This document shows, one piece after another, positions 1 through 9,198 of a DNA stretch of 64,000 nucleotides (its first letter is position 1; every line of letters begins with the position of its first letter). The position numbers and the translations under genes were made by a program. The notes below the pieces were generated by a model. The model was not told the origin of the DNA. It ran no database searches and saw only the letters and a list, made by a program, of their open reading frames with translations. The stretch comes from Mycoplasma tullyi (lineage in GTDB: Bacteria; Bacillota_I; Bacilli_A; Mycoplasmatales; Mycoplasmoidaceae): the NCBI RefSeq assembly GCF_014068355.1, contig NZ_CP059674.1:124001-188000 (forward strand). Reading direction: 5' to 3'.

Positions 1-337
1 AAGATATATAAAAATCGTATTGAATTAATACGAGTTTAAGGTCTTTAGTCGATTTTTAACAGTATATTATACAAGACAACTATGCTTAAATAGCCAGAAT
101 TAAGCGATTTTAACCAACTGAGAATCTGGTTTACATTTTTAATTTATTACAAAACTTATAACCTAATTTAAATTATAGAAGAGTTAAATCGTCTTATAAT
201 TCTATGATTAATAGGTGTGTTTGCAAAATTTGTTAATTTGATAATAATTTTAAGTTTATTTCGTTTATTAAAAAGAATTTATGTATTTATATAACTTAAA
301 AACCTAATATGGTTTTATAAGTTTATCAAATTAATTT
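1..337. other. Non-coding 5' region of the first lipoprotein gene
   Basis: No credible gene is seen. The stretch is AT-rich and its last roughly 200 bases resemble the 200 bases upstream of the second lipoprotein gene (about 2640-2838). A small 7-bp stem (15-21 with 27-33) followed by GTTT could be the terminator of a gene to the left, but it is weak. A leader hairpin at 294-322 is listed separately. Confidence 0.6.
294..322 (+). promoter_or_regulatory. Leader hairpin upstream of lipoprotein gene 1
   Basis: ACTTA-AAAACC (294-304) can pair with GGTTTTATAAGT (311-322) around the loop TAATAT, ending 15 bases before the ATG. The second lipoprotein gene has the same outer stem with a longer, different inner stem (2786-2823), so the structure is kept while the apex changes. 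The role (translation control, RNA stability or a protein-binding site) is inferred. Confidence 0.45.
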
Positions 338-1447
338 ATGAGAAGAAAAAATATGATTAAGTTCCTCAGTTTGTTAGGTGTTGGATCATTTGTTGGATTA
401 GTAGCTGCAAGCTGTAATTATCCAACAAATAACCAACCTGGTACAAATGTTAATCAAAGTGGAACTAATAGTAATCCTGTAACATCAGTTAGTAATAACC
501 AAGACGAAGAAAATAATCAAACATCTTCCACTGACATGAGCAATTCTAATAGTTCTAGTACTGATACTATGACTAGTAAAACAGACGGTTCCCAAACTTC
601 GGATGAATCTAGTAAATCAGAAAATAAAGATACTGATCCAACATCTGAAAATTCGGGGGGGGATTCTAAATCTGTAACTAAGAGATCGACAGATTCTGAA
701 GAACAACCTGAATCAAAAGTAGGTCCAACCCAAGAAGATCCATCAGGTGAAATGCCTCAAGTTAAAACGCAAGGCGATCAAGAAGAAACAAAAGAGTCTC
801 CTGATGGCGAAGAAAAACAAGCGGACGCAGTAACTAAAGAATCTGTCAAAGCTCCTGAAGGTTCAGAAGGACAAAACGACAAAGGTACACCTGAAGCATC
901 TCCAGAACAGAATTCAGATAATAATCAACAATCAGATGATCCTATGACTGATGACGAATCAAAAGATGGTGTACAAAACCCTCCTAAAGAAGGAACGCCA
1001 ACAGAAGAAGAAAAAAATAAGATAGAAGAAAAAGATAAACCAGAAACAGCTGAACAAAAATTACCAGAAAAACAAGCTGAGTCTCATAAACCAGCAGACG
1101 AACAGTCTGATGAAGAAGATAAAGAGGGTGTAGACAATCAAGGTCATCAACAAGATTCGGGAACCCCTAAAAAAGAAGAAGCTGATGCAGAGGAATCAGT
1201 AGTAGAAGATGGGGCAGGGGGAGAAGGAACTGCTGAAAAACAAGCTGAATTAAAAGAGTCTGATGGTGAACAAGAAGCTAAAGAACACGAAGAATCTACA
1301 GAAGAAGTAACGATGGATGGACAAGCTGAAGGGGCAGGTCAAAATGGTGAAGGAGATCAAGAAAAAGTAGCAGAAGAAACTTCACCTACATCTGCACAAC
1401 AAGCATCTCCAGAAACTCATGACGGCGAAGTTTCTGAAGAAAAGTAA
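338..1447 (+). CDS. Acidic, low-complexity lipoprotein with G8 tract (paralogue 1)
   Basis: Predicted surface lipoprotein of 369 residues. The N-terminus is basic, followed by a hydrophobic segment and a lipobox (VAASC, Cys26), so the chain should be diacylated and anchored outside the membrane. The signal peptide looks like that of the VlhA haemagglutinins of M. gallisepticum (as I remember that family), but the mature part does not: from residue 27 on it is Glu/Ser/Gln/Asp/Lys-rich with almost no aromatic residues and should be disordered. An uninterrupted run of eight G (655-662) lies in frame at residues 106-108, and gain or loss of one G gives a stop within five codons, so expression could switch on and off. 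It is a paralogue of the gene at 2839 and shares its leader and terminator. Function unknown. Confidence 0.85.
   Translation: MRRKNMIKFLSLLGVGSFVGLVAASCNYPTNNQPGTNVNQSGTNSNPVTSVSNNQDEENNQTSSTDMSNSNSSSTDTMTSKTDGSQTSDESSKSENKDTDPTSENSGGDSKSVTKRSTDSEEQPESKVGPTQEDPSGEMPQVKTQGDQEETKESPDGEEKQADAVTKESVKAPEGSEGQNDKGTPEASPEQNSDNNQQSDDPMTDDESKDGVQNPPKEGTPTEEEKNKIEEKDKPETAEQKLPEKQAESHKPADEQSDEEDKEGVDNQGHQQDSGTPKKEEADAEESVVEDGAGGEGTAEKQAELKESDGEQEAKEHEESTEEVTMDGQAEGAGQNGEGDQEKVAEETSPTSAQQASPETHDGEVSEEK
655..662 (+). repeat. G8 homopolymer inside lipoprotein gene 1
   Basis: Eight consecutive G within the coding frame, in a genome where such runs are rare. A ninth G makes the frame run ggg-gga-ttc-taa. 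Loss of one G gives att-cta-aat-ctg-taa. Both are immediate stops, the layout expected of a slipped-strand phase-variation switch. Confidence 0.7.
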
Positions 1448-1606
1448 ATTTCAACACAAAACTGATTAAATAATTATTAATACCTAATAAGATAGATAAA
1501 AATTAAACAATTGTTAAGTTAAATCCCTATATTAAAAATAAACAATATATGCAAATATAAAGTTTATATACCTAAAAACTACTCATATCTAAATAATTAA
1601 TTAATC

Positions 1607-1646
1607 AAAAAAACATCTAGTTGACAATATCTCTAGATGTTTTTTT
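1607..1646 (+). terminator. Terminator of lipoprotein gene 1
   Basis: Stem AACATCTAG / CTAGATGTT with an A-run before and seven T after, loop about 12 bases. An equivalent hairpin with the same stem follows the second paralogue. Confidence 0.8.
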
Positions 1647-2785
1647 ATTTATACATATATGTCTAATCTGTTTGAAATTTAGAAGTGTTATGAATGATAA
1701 ATTTTATGCATCAATCTAGAATCAAACTAAATCAGTATTTGATTGTGTTAATAGCGTAATATTAAATTATTTTCTTGTAATAAGGTGGATTTTTCTGATG
1801 TTAATATGATGATTGATCGTTGATCAAAAATATAATCTATATTCAGAAGAATGCAGGTTGATAAAATGCTCGTTAACAATTCATAGTTAAAATAAAAATA
1901 AATAAATTTTAGACGTATCTTAACGTGAGTAGAGATCAATGAATGCAAAACCGCATTAAGTGCTTTATTAAAGATTTGTTTAAAATCGAGATGATATTAA
2001 AGATACGATATCATTAAATTTAAGGAATCATTAATAAGAAAGTTGCTTATTAGTAAAACTTAAGCCTTATTTTTTAAAAACAACATCAATGAACTAATTA
2101 ATTTAACAATTATAGCTAGATAAACATAGTTTAATTAAAACAATGTTATAGAAAATAATATTCTAGTCAATAAAGTTTTATTAAGTTCCCTGTGACCGTT
2201 TAATCCTAATAATATAGTAAAAATCACAGGAATATAAGAGAGCAGAAACGTGTTAACACGCTTAACTAGGCTTTAATAATTAACAAGTTCATCTATTAGT
2301 CCTTATTCCTCATGAAACATCTATAAAAGAGCTAATATTGATTTAATTTAAAAGGATTTAAGTAAAAAAGTAATTATGAAAAAGAATTTTACCTTATGAA
2401 TTGCACTCAGATATACATATACAAACTCAATATTACGTTAGTTTGTTTAAAAAATGAGCATTTTATATTAAAAATAACGATATTATTAGAACATTTTTCT
2501 CTAAAAATCGTCTTGAATTATCATTAATTTATGGTGTTTAGTGAATTTTAGTATCATGTCAGATCAATATAACCATATATTCTCGATCAAATTTGACGGA
2601 ATCTACATAAAATAAAACTGGTTAACATATTATTTTTAGCTTCTAACCATATACCTTAATTTAAATTACAGAAGATAAAAATAATCTTGTTTAACCAATA
2701 TCAACAAGAATCTTTTAGAAATTTGCAAATTTGATAATAATTATAAGTTTATTTTGTTATTTTTAAGAATTTATGTATTTATATA

Positions 2786-2823
2786 ACTTATAAACCGCAA
2801 ATTTCTTTTGTGGTTTTATAAGT
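2786..2823 (+). promoter_or_regulatory. Leader hairpin upstream of lipoprotein gene 2
   Basis: Left arm 2786-2801 (ACTTATAAACC then GCAAA) pairs with right arm 2806-2823 (TTTTGTGG then TTTTATAAGT), with a G-U type pair and a one-base bulge, ending 15 bases before the ATG. It corresponds to the hairpin at 294-322 but has a longer inner stem. Confidence 0.5.
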
Positions 2824-2838
2824 TTACCAAATTAATTT

Positions 2839-3903
2839 ATGAGAAGAAAAAATATGATTAAGATCCTCAGCTTGTTAGGAGTTGGATCATTTGTTGGGTT
2901 AGTTTCTGCAAGCTGTAACTATCCGTCTACTAAACAATCTGCTACAACTGTAAACCAGAATGGAACTAGTAGCGGATCTGCAACAACAACTAGTAATAAC
3001 GAAGGTGGAGATAACAACCAAACAGCTAGTACATCTTCCACTGACATGACAAATTCTTCTGGTTCTAGTAATGATACTATGACTAGTAAAACAGATAGTT
3101 CCCAAAATTCAGATGAATCTGATAAATCAATGGGTCAAGATGCAAATCCGACACCTGAAAGTTCTGGGGGGGGTTCTAAAACTGAAAGTAAGGAATCAGA
3201 TGATTCTGAAGCAAAATCAAAATCAGCAGAAAATCCAACTTTAGAAGGTTCATCAAAGGAATCGTCTGATGAAAGAGAACAAGCTGATCAACCTCCAGTA
3301 GAAGGTTCTTCTGATAACGAACATGATGAAGATGCTAAAGTAACTGAAAAATCACCTAAGGTTGATGAAAATCAAGAAAAACAAGCAGACACAGGCGAGT
3401 CTAAAGAAGAGTTGCCAAATCATCAGCAAGCCGATGATCCTAAGACTACAGAAGAAACAGAAGCTGATGCAGAGAAAGTAAACGAAAAAGAAATGGAATC
3501 ACAATCTTCAGTTGACGGTACAAACGAAAAAGAGGCTGGCAAACTTCAAGCTGATTCAGAAGTACATTCAAGTGAAGATGGTGAATCTGGTGCACGACAA
3601 GAAGAATCGGAGCAAGAAAAAGCTTCTAAAGAAGAATCTGGATCAGAACATGTTGTTAATGACTCTCCAGGCGAACAAGATCATGAAGATGATGTCGATA
3701 CAGAAGAATCTGATATGAAAGAGAATGGGGGAGCAGAATCAGGTAGAGATTCTGGAAAAGAAACAGAAATGCAAAATGAATCTTCAGAGAATGCATCTGT
3801 GAAGCAAAATGGAGAATCAGAAGAACGAGAAGAGGGAGCTGAACCCGAACCTGCAGTGGCTGCACAACATTCACCATCACAAGAAGATGAAGGTGCTGAA
3901 TAA
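2839..3903 (+). CDS. Acidic, low-complexity lipoprotein with G8 tract (paralogue 2)
   Basis: Predicted surface lipoprotein of 354 residues, paralogous to the gene at 338. The two are nearly identical over the first 25 residues (lipobox VSASC, Cys26) and similar through a Ser/Thr/Asn-rich linker up to about residue 115; beyond that only the acidic Glu/Ser/Lys composition is kept. The mature chain should be disordered. An eight-G run (3166-3173) sits at the same place as in paralogue 1 and encodes Gly-Gly. One extra G gives a stop after four codons, one fewer gives a stop after about 25. Its own leader hairpin and terminator make it an independent transcription unit. Function unknown; variable surface antigen or shielding layer is an inference. 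Confidence 0.85.
   Translation: MRRKNMIKILSLLGVGSFVGLVSASCNYPSTKQSATTVNQNGTSSGSATTTSNNEGGDNNQTASTSSTDMTNSSGSSNDTMTSKTDSSQNSDESDKSMGQDANPTPESSGGGSKTESKESDDSEAKSKSAENPTLEGSSKESSDEREQADQPPVEGSSDNEHDEDAKVTEKSPKVDENQEKQADTGESKEELPNHQQADDPKTTEETEADAEKVNEKEMESQSSVDGTNEKEAGKLQADSEVHSSEDGESGARQEESEQEKASKEESGSEHVVNDSPGEQDHEDDVDTEESDMKENGGAESGRDSGKETEMQNESSENASVKQNGESEEREEGAEPEPAVAAQHSPSQEDEGAE
3166..3173 (+). repeat. G8 homopolymer inside lipoprotein gene 2
   Basis: Eight G in frame (tct-ggg-ggg-ggt). With nine G the frame reads ggg-ttc-taa; with seven it runs to a TAG roughly 25 codons on. It occupies the same alignment position as the tract at 655-662. Confidence 0.7.
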
Positions 3904-4370
3904 TAGTTTAAATACAACGAAAAACCGATTACATAATTATCAATACTTACAAGATAGATAAAATTAAAAATAGTTCATACTATTAAAGACTTATATTGAA
4001 GATAAACATTTTATTTAAATATAAGATCATATATCTAAATATACTCTTGATCTAAACAATTAACTGATCAAAAAACATCTAGATGACACTTTCTCTAGAT
4101 GTTTTTCTTTATACATAAACCTAACCACTGTTAGAGAATTAGAAAATCGATTTTGTTTCATGGATTTATATGAGTTTTAACTAAAATTTAAACTATTAAA
4201 TATAAAAATGAGCACTAATAACAAAATCCAATAATGTGTTGTTTTTAATTCAATATTATAAACTTTAGAGTAGGTTTTATTAATATTAAAAGACCAGATT
4301 AGCTAACCATCAAATTTACTGATGTAACATAAGCTAGGTTTAAATAATTTTCCAAATATTATTAAAAATT
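3904..4370. other. Intergenic region after lipoprotein gene 2
   Basis: It holds the terminator at 4069-4106 and sequence similar to 1448-1650 downstream of the first paralogue. No gene is seen in the rest. Confidence 0.6.
4069..4106 (+). terminator. Terminator of lipoprotein gene 2
   Basis: Stem AAAACATCTAG / CTAGATGTTTT with T-rich tail; the same stem as the terminator at 1607-1646. Confidence 0.8.
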
Positions 4371-4802
4371 ATGCAAAAAAGAAATATCTTTAAAAGTTAT
4401 AAACTTGATCTTAATAACGATCAATTAATGCGAAAAAAATGATACATGATTACTGGTATAACAGTATTTTTAATCATTTTTTTCGCTGTAATTCTTGGTA
4501 TTATGCAAAGATTTGTTAATTTATCAGGAATCCAGTATCCAGCTGTTAATAACGCTAGATCATTAAACCAAGCTATGCGGATTATGGCAATTGTATACTT
4601 TGCGATCTTCTTTACACCATACTTATATTTTATAGCAGCATTCTTCTCAGGGATTAACCAGATCTATCGATCTTTCACTCTACACATGATTATCTGATTA
4701 ACAATACTTGTTGGAGTATTGTTAATGCTAGTAACATGTGTATTGTTAATCACTGGTTATTCAAATCTAGATAGTTACAATCTTATTAGAAGTTTTCAAT
4801 AA
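4371..4802 (+). CDS. Integral membrane protein of unknown function
   Basis: 143 residues when TGA is read as Trp (in-frame TGA at codon 24 and again near residue 110). A basic N-terminus is followed by three or four hydrophobic segments (about residues 27-45, 70-95 and 105-132). The stop lies three bases before the truB start, so it is probably co-transcribed with truB and ribF-mnmA. I do not recognise the family. Confidence 0.7.
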
Positions 4803-4805
4803 TTA

Positions 4806-5450
4806 ATGGATTTTAATAATAAGATCGTTATTATTGATAAACCTAAAAATATCTCTAGCGCTTTTTGCTTAAATTTATTCAAAAAGCGCTTTAATATTAA
4901 AAAAGCTGGACATAATGGTACGCTAGATCCATTAGCATCTGGGGTTTTAGTAGTTGCTACTAATAAGAAAACCAAGGAGTTAAGTAAACTAAACCAAGAC
5001 GATAAACAATATCTTGTTAAACTGAAGTTTAACACTCATACTGATAGTTATGATCGTTTTGGTAAAGTAATTAGAACAACTAATTATGTCCCGAGCATTA
5101 AACAACTTAATGATTATCTAACGAAATTAGATAATCATAGTTTTTATCAAACTCCTCCTAGGTTTTCAGCACTAAAGGTTAATGGTGTAAGAGCTTATCA
5201 GTTAGCTAGAAAAGAAATAGATTTCCAACTAGATAAGCGTCTTACAACTATATATAGAGCTAAACTGATCTCATACTATGATGATTATGCTGAAATCTTA
5301 TTAGATGTTAAAAAGGGTTTTTATGTGCGTTCTTTTGTTGTTGATTTAGCAACCCAATTCAACACTACAGCAATGATGGTTGAATTGGTAAGAACGAAAT
5401 CTGGTCAATATAGTTTAAAAGATGTTATCGATTATTCATTTAACAAGTAA
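4806..5450 (+). CDS. truB: tRNA pseudouridine(55) synthase TruB
   Basis: Isomerises U55 in the T-loop of tRNAs to pseudouridine. The 214-residue chain has the family motif [11 protein letters not shown] with the catalytic Asp at residue 41, after the DKPK motif at 11-14. It is shorter than E. coli TruB (about 314 residues) because the C-terminal PUA-type region is missing, as in other short Gram-positive forms. The last 29 bases overlap the start of ribF-mnmA in another frame, which suggests translational coupling and puts three RNA/flavin enzymes in one transcript. Confidence 0.93.
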   Translation: MDFNNKIVIIDKPKNISSAFCLNLFKKRFNIKKAGHNGTLDPLASGVLVVATNKKTKELSKLNQDDKQYLVKLKFNTHTDSYDRFGKVIRTTNYVPSIKQLNDYLTKLDNHSFYQTPPRFSALKVNGVRAYQLARKEIDFQLDKRLTTIYRAKLISYYDDYAEILLDVKKGFYVRSFVVDLATQFNTTAMMVELVRTKSGQYSLKDVIDYSFNK

Positions 5451-7395
5451 TACCATCAAAGAAGTCAAGAAAGATCTTGATTTAGTTATTGGCTTCTTTG
5501 ATGGTATTCATAAAGGTCACGCTAGATTGTTTCAACAATCTAATCGATTTAATCTTTTAACTTTTGATCATATTCCCAAAAAGCAAAGTTTGCTTTATCC
5601 TAAAGCTGATGAATTAGAACAATTATCAGCTTTAGATAATCTTGAGCAATTATTAGTTTATGATCTGTTAGATAATAATCTGTCTGCTCAAGACTTTATT
5701 GATAACTACATTAACTTAATCAAACCTAAAAGAATAATAGTTGGATCTGATTTTAAGTTTGGTAAAGATCAAGTAGATTATTCTTTGTTTAGTAAGAATG
5801 GTTATGAAGTTGTTGTAGTACAAAGAGATCATTGTTCTACAAGTGAGATTAAGAAATTAATTATTAACTGTGATTTTGAGCAAGCTAATCAATTACTAGT
5901 TACCCCTTTTTATCTAAAGGGGACAGTAATTAAGAACGCTCAACGTGGTAGAACAATTGGGTTTGCTACTGCAAACATTATTCTAGACAATCAGTTAATT
6001 GATTTAACTGAAGGGTCTTATGTTTGTAAGGTTATTGTAGACAATAAACCTTACCAAGGGATTTGTTTTGTTGGTAAACCTAAAACGTTTGATGAAACAA
6101 AAAGACAGTGTGAAGCTCATATCTTTGATTTTGATCAAGATATTTATGGCAAACAAATCAAGGTTGAGCTTCTTCAGTTTATTAGAACAGCTAGAAAGTT
6201 TAATTCACTAGATGAATTAAAAGAAGCAATAGAAAGTGACAAAAAAACCGCTCTTAGTTTTTTTCAAAAACAGCCCAAATCCAAAGTTGTAGTAGCACTA
6301 TCTGGTGGGGTTGATTCTGCTGTTTGTGCTTATTTGTTACAACAACAAGGTTATGAAGTTGTAGCTGCATTTATGCAAAATTGAGATAAAGATCTTAATT
6401 TTGAAATTTTATCTAACCATGCTGATGATGAGATCCAAGGATGTGATGCCAAACAAGATTATGAAGACGCACAAAAACTGTGTGAACAATTAAACATAAA
6501 ACTTTACCATTTCAATTTTGTTGAACAATATTGAAATGATGTATTCCTTAAAGTTTTAGAAGACTACAAAAAAGGACTTACACCAAATCCTGATGTATTA
6601 TGCAACCAGTTTGGTAAATTTGGTTGATTCATTAAAGCATTAAAACAACAGTTTGGTAATGATATTAAAATTGCATTTGGACATTATGCCAAACTGGTTA
6701 ATCAAAATGATGAATCATTTTTAATTCACACCAAAGATCATAATAAGGATCAAACATATTTTTTAACGATGCTTAATAAGAATCAGTTAAAAAATATTAT
6801 TTTTCCTTTAAGTGAATTAGATAAACCAACAGTAAGAGAGATTGCTAAAAAAGCTAATCTATATGTAGCCAATAAGAAAGATTCCACCGGAATCTGTTTT
6901 ATTGGCGAACGTAATTTTAAGCAATTCTTAAGTAATTATTTACCAATCAATAAAGGTCCAATTATCTTAGTTGATGAGAATAAGAAGATTGGTGAACATG
7001 ATGGATTGTATTTTTATACAATCGGTCAATCGAAAAGATTACATGTTGGGGGAACTAAAGAAAAAATCTTTGTTTGCAACAAAAATTATGATAACAACAT
7101 CTTATATGTTTGTTATGAATCCACTAAGGATTCATACTTAAGTTCACTTAGTTGTGAACTAGATAACTTTAATTGATTAATGAATGATAAACATTCATTA
7201 CTTAATAAAAAAGTATGAATCAGATTTAGACACCGTCAAAAATTACAAGAGTGTGAAATCGTTTCATATCATGATAATAAAGTAATTGTTAAATACACCA
7301 AACAGATCGGTGTAACACCAGGACAATATGGTGTTATTTATGATCAAGATTTATGAGTAGTTGGTGGTGGTAAGATTACTAAGATTATTGAATAA
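5422..7395 (+). CDS. ribF-mnmA: RibF-MnmA fusion: riboflavin kinase/FAD synthetase plus tRNA 2-thiouridylase
   Basis: One 657-residue frame with several TGA Trp codons. Residues 1-280 are RibF: the nucleotidyltransferase motif [10 protein letters not shown] at about 24-33 (FMN to FAD) and the flavokinase motif [12 protein letters not shown] near 180 (riboflavin to FMN). Residues 288-657 are MnmA, which thiolates U34 of Lys, Glu and Gln tRNAs: PP-loop SGGVDS at 294-299, first catalytic Cys in PDVLCNQ, second Cys in [10 protein letters not shown]. No stop or internal start region separates the halves; the linker is only about ten residues. In most bacteria these are separate genes. I recall a comparable RibF/MnmA entry for M. 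gallisepticum, so this is probably a lineage trait, not an assembly error. It converges on the minus-strand CoA-transferase with three bases between stops. Confidence 0.92.
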
Positions 7396-7398
7396 GTA

Positions 7399-8715
7399 TT
7401 AATCAATAAGATGTTTAGATCTAGCTACTCTAGTTAGATAAGATCTAAACTTAGGGTGAGCAATACTAATTAACAACTTAGCACGTTGTTTAATTGATTT
7501 AGCTTTTAGATTAACAACACCATATTCAGTTACAACATAATCTAAATCATTTCTTAAAGTAGTTGTAACTCCTTTAAGTCTAGTTACGATCTTTGAAATC
7601 TTGTAATCACTAGTGGTTGATTTCATGGCAATAATACTCTTGCCATTTTTAGAGTAGCTAGCTCCTCTGATGAAATCAGCTTGTCCACCTGAAGCTGAGT
7701 ATTGTTTATGTTGAATTTGTTCAGCATTAACATTACCTAGTAAGTCGATTTCAATAGCTGAATTAACTGAAACAAAGTTATCTAGTTTTGCTATATTTAA
7801 TGGATTATTTACATAATCAAATCTTGCAATCTTAAATTTATCATTACGATCAAGGTATTTGTACATATCTTGATCGCCGACAGCAAAAACAAAAGTTGAT
7901 CTACCTTGATCAATCTCTTTGTACTTATTGGTAACAACTCCAAGCTTGATTAGTTCAACCATCCCATTACCTAGGATCTCTGTATGAATTCCTAGGTCTT
8001 TTTTATCTACCAGTTTTTTACAAACCATGTTGGGAATAGAACCTATTCCTAATTGGATCGTAGAACGATCATCAATTAATGAAGCAACATGTTCTGCTAT
8101 CTTCAAGTGTTCTTCACTTGGTTCTACATTTAAAGCTTCAGGTAACTTATAATCAGATTTAACTATTGCAGTTACATCATTAATATGAATCTGATGGTTA
8201 TCACCTACTATATAAGGCATATTCTTATTAACTTCAATAATTACTTGTTTAGCTTTTTTGATTAGATCTAAATCATAACAAGTAGATAACCCTAAATTAA
8301 AATAACCATTATTATCTATATCAGTAGTTAATAAGATAACTGTATCGATATCAAAATTATTAAGCAGTTTAGTAGATTCAGAGAAATGAAATGGGTAATA
8401 TTCAATATTGTTTTGAATAGTTCCATTTAGGTATTTATTAAAGGCATTTCTTTCATTAGCTCTATAGAAGAAACAATGTCGTTTAACTATATGATTAAAC
8501 TTATCCTGGAAGATTGTTTCTTCACAGTCAGAACTAGAAGCATAATAATAAAAATCTAGTTTTGAGTAACTATTAGTTTCTAGTGCTTCTTTTAGCCCTT
8601 GTAATAGTAGTTCAGGTTGAAGATAATCAAACCAAATGTTTGAGTTGTTTTTTATTAAAGAGATTGCTTGTTTAATAGAAACTAACTTTTTCTTATATGC
8701 TTCAGAATAATTCAT
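7399..8715 (-). CDS. Acetyl-CoA hydrolase/CoA-transferase family protein
   Basis: 438 residues, similar to the succinyl-CoA:CoA, 4-hydroxybutyrate and acetate CoA-transferase / acetyl-CoA hydrolase family. Visible features are QLGIGSIPNMV (CoA-side glycine loop), a conserved SVNSAIEIDLLGNVNAE region carrying the expected catalytic Glu, GGQADFIRGA, and a C-terminal VTEYGVVNLKAKS block typical of the family. It would move CoA between acyl groups or release acetate from acetyl-CoA in the cytoplasm. The gene stands alone on the minus strand behind a roughly 480-base upstream region without genes. Substrate cannot be told from sequence. The family is not common in the pneumoniae group, so gain by transfer is possible, though base composition looks like that of the neighbours. 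Confidence 0.82.
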   Translation of the reverse strand: MNYSEAYKKKLVSIKQAISLIKNNSNIWFDYLQPELLLQGLKEALETNSYSKLDFYYYASSSDCEETIFQDKFNHIVKRHCFFYRANERNAFNKYLNGTIQNNIEYYPFHFSESTKLLNNFDIDTVILLTTDIDNNGYFNLGLSTCYDLDLIKKAKQVIIEVNKNMPYIVGDNHQIHINDVTAIVKSDYKLPEALNVEPSEEHLKIAEHVASLIDDRSTIQLGIGSIPNMVCKKLVDKKDLGIHTEILGNGMVELIKLGVVTNKYKEIDQGRSTFVFAVGDQDMYKYLDRNDKFKIARFDYVNNPLNIAKLDNFVSVNSAIEIDLLGNVNAEQIQHKQYSASGGQADFIRGASYSKNGKSIIAMKSTTSDYKISKIVTRLKGVTTTLRNDLDYVVTEYGVVNLKAKSIKQRAKLLISIAHPKFRSYLTRVARSKHLID

Positions 8716-9198
8716 TTTTGCGCTTGTTTATATTGATTTTAAAAATGTAGTTTAGTTTTTAAATAAAAATAGAGCGAACTATTTTTAATTTCGTTTATTT
8801 ACTTACAAAACTTTTAAGATTCTATATATTATGGATTGAATGCCATTTAATAAATCCTAATTTGATCTAAATAAGAAACGAGTTCATGTAAATTAGTTAT
8901 GCAATCAAATTACTTATGGAAAAATAGATTGATTCTTTGAACCTTACTTTAAAATATAAATTGATAAATTAGTTAAAATTTGCCGACCATTTTAACGATA
9001 AAAAAACGATTCAACTAGTTTATATGCTCGCTAATGTTCATAAAAATTGCTCATTCAATAACTGCTCAAAAAATGTCTAATATGATCTAAGTTTTTACGA
9101 ACAAACAGAATCTGGGTTTACTACGTAAAGTTGTTGTTAATGATTATTTGATAATTTAAAATTAATTGATTAGTTTTATAAAACTAAATTTTTAATAT
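8716..9198. other. Divergent intergenic region between CoA-transferase and alaS
   Basis: About 480 bases with no gene seen. It must hold promoters for both directions. An 18-bp perfect palindrome at 9170-9187 lies just before alaS. I see no T-box-like anti-terminator sequence. Confidence 0.6.
9170..9187. repeat. 18-bp perfect palindrome upstream of alaS
   Basis: TTAGTTTTATAAAACTAA is perfectly self-complementary and ends 11 bases before the alaS ATG. It could be an operator or an RNA hairpin in the leader. It is short and AT-rich, so chance is not excluded. Confidence 0.35.

Larger units (their letters stand above)
1448..2838. other. Long non-coding spacer between the lipoprotein paralogues
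   Basis: About 1.4 kb with no convincing reading frame on either strand and very high AT content. It starts with the terminator of the first gene and ends with the promoter/leader region of the second. An inverted repeat CCTGTGA / TCACAGG lies at 2189-2195 and 2224-2230. The stretch around 2500 (aaaatcgtcttgaatt) resembles positions 11-26 (aaaatcgtattgaatt), suggesting that the duplicated unit is about 2.5 kb and includes the non-coding DNA. Confidence 0.6.

Noticed and set aside
1748-1948. Minus-strand 66-codon frame in the spacer between the lipoprotein genes
   Set aside because: Unusual residue pattern, no ribosome binding site, no second copy in the equivalent place of the duplication; random AT-rich frame.
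3512-3718. Overlapping 68-codon plus-strand frame inside lipoprotein gene 2
   Set aside because: It is another frame of the Glu-rich codon repeats; Lys/Asn-rich by shift, with no start signal. Worth recalling only as what a frameshift might express.
6382-6768. Apparent stop codons splitting ribF-mnmA into separate genes
   Set aside because: All are TGA, which is Trp in this organism; conserved MnmA motifs continue across them. The same holds for alaS, metG, der, ptsG and others.
8716-9198. T-box riboswitch before alaS
   Set aside because: No T-box consensus, specifier loop or anti-terminator could be found by eye.
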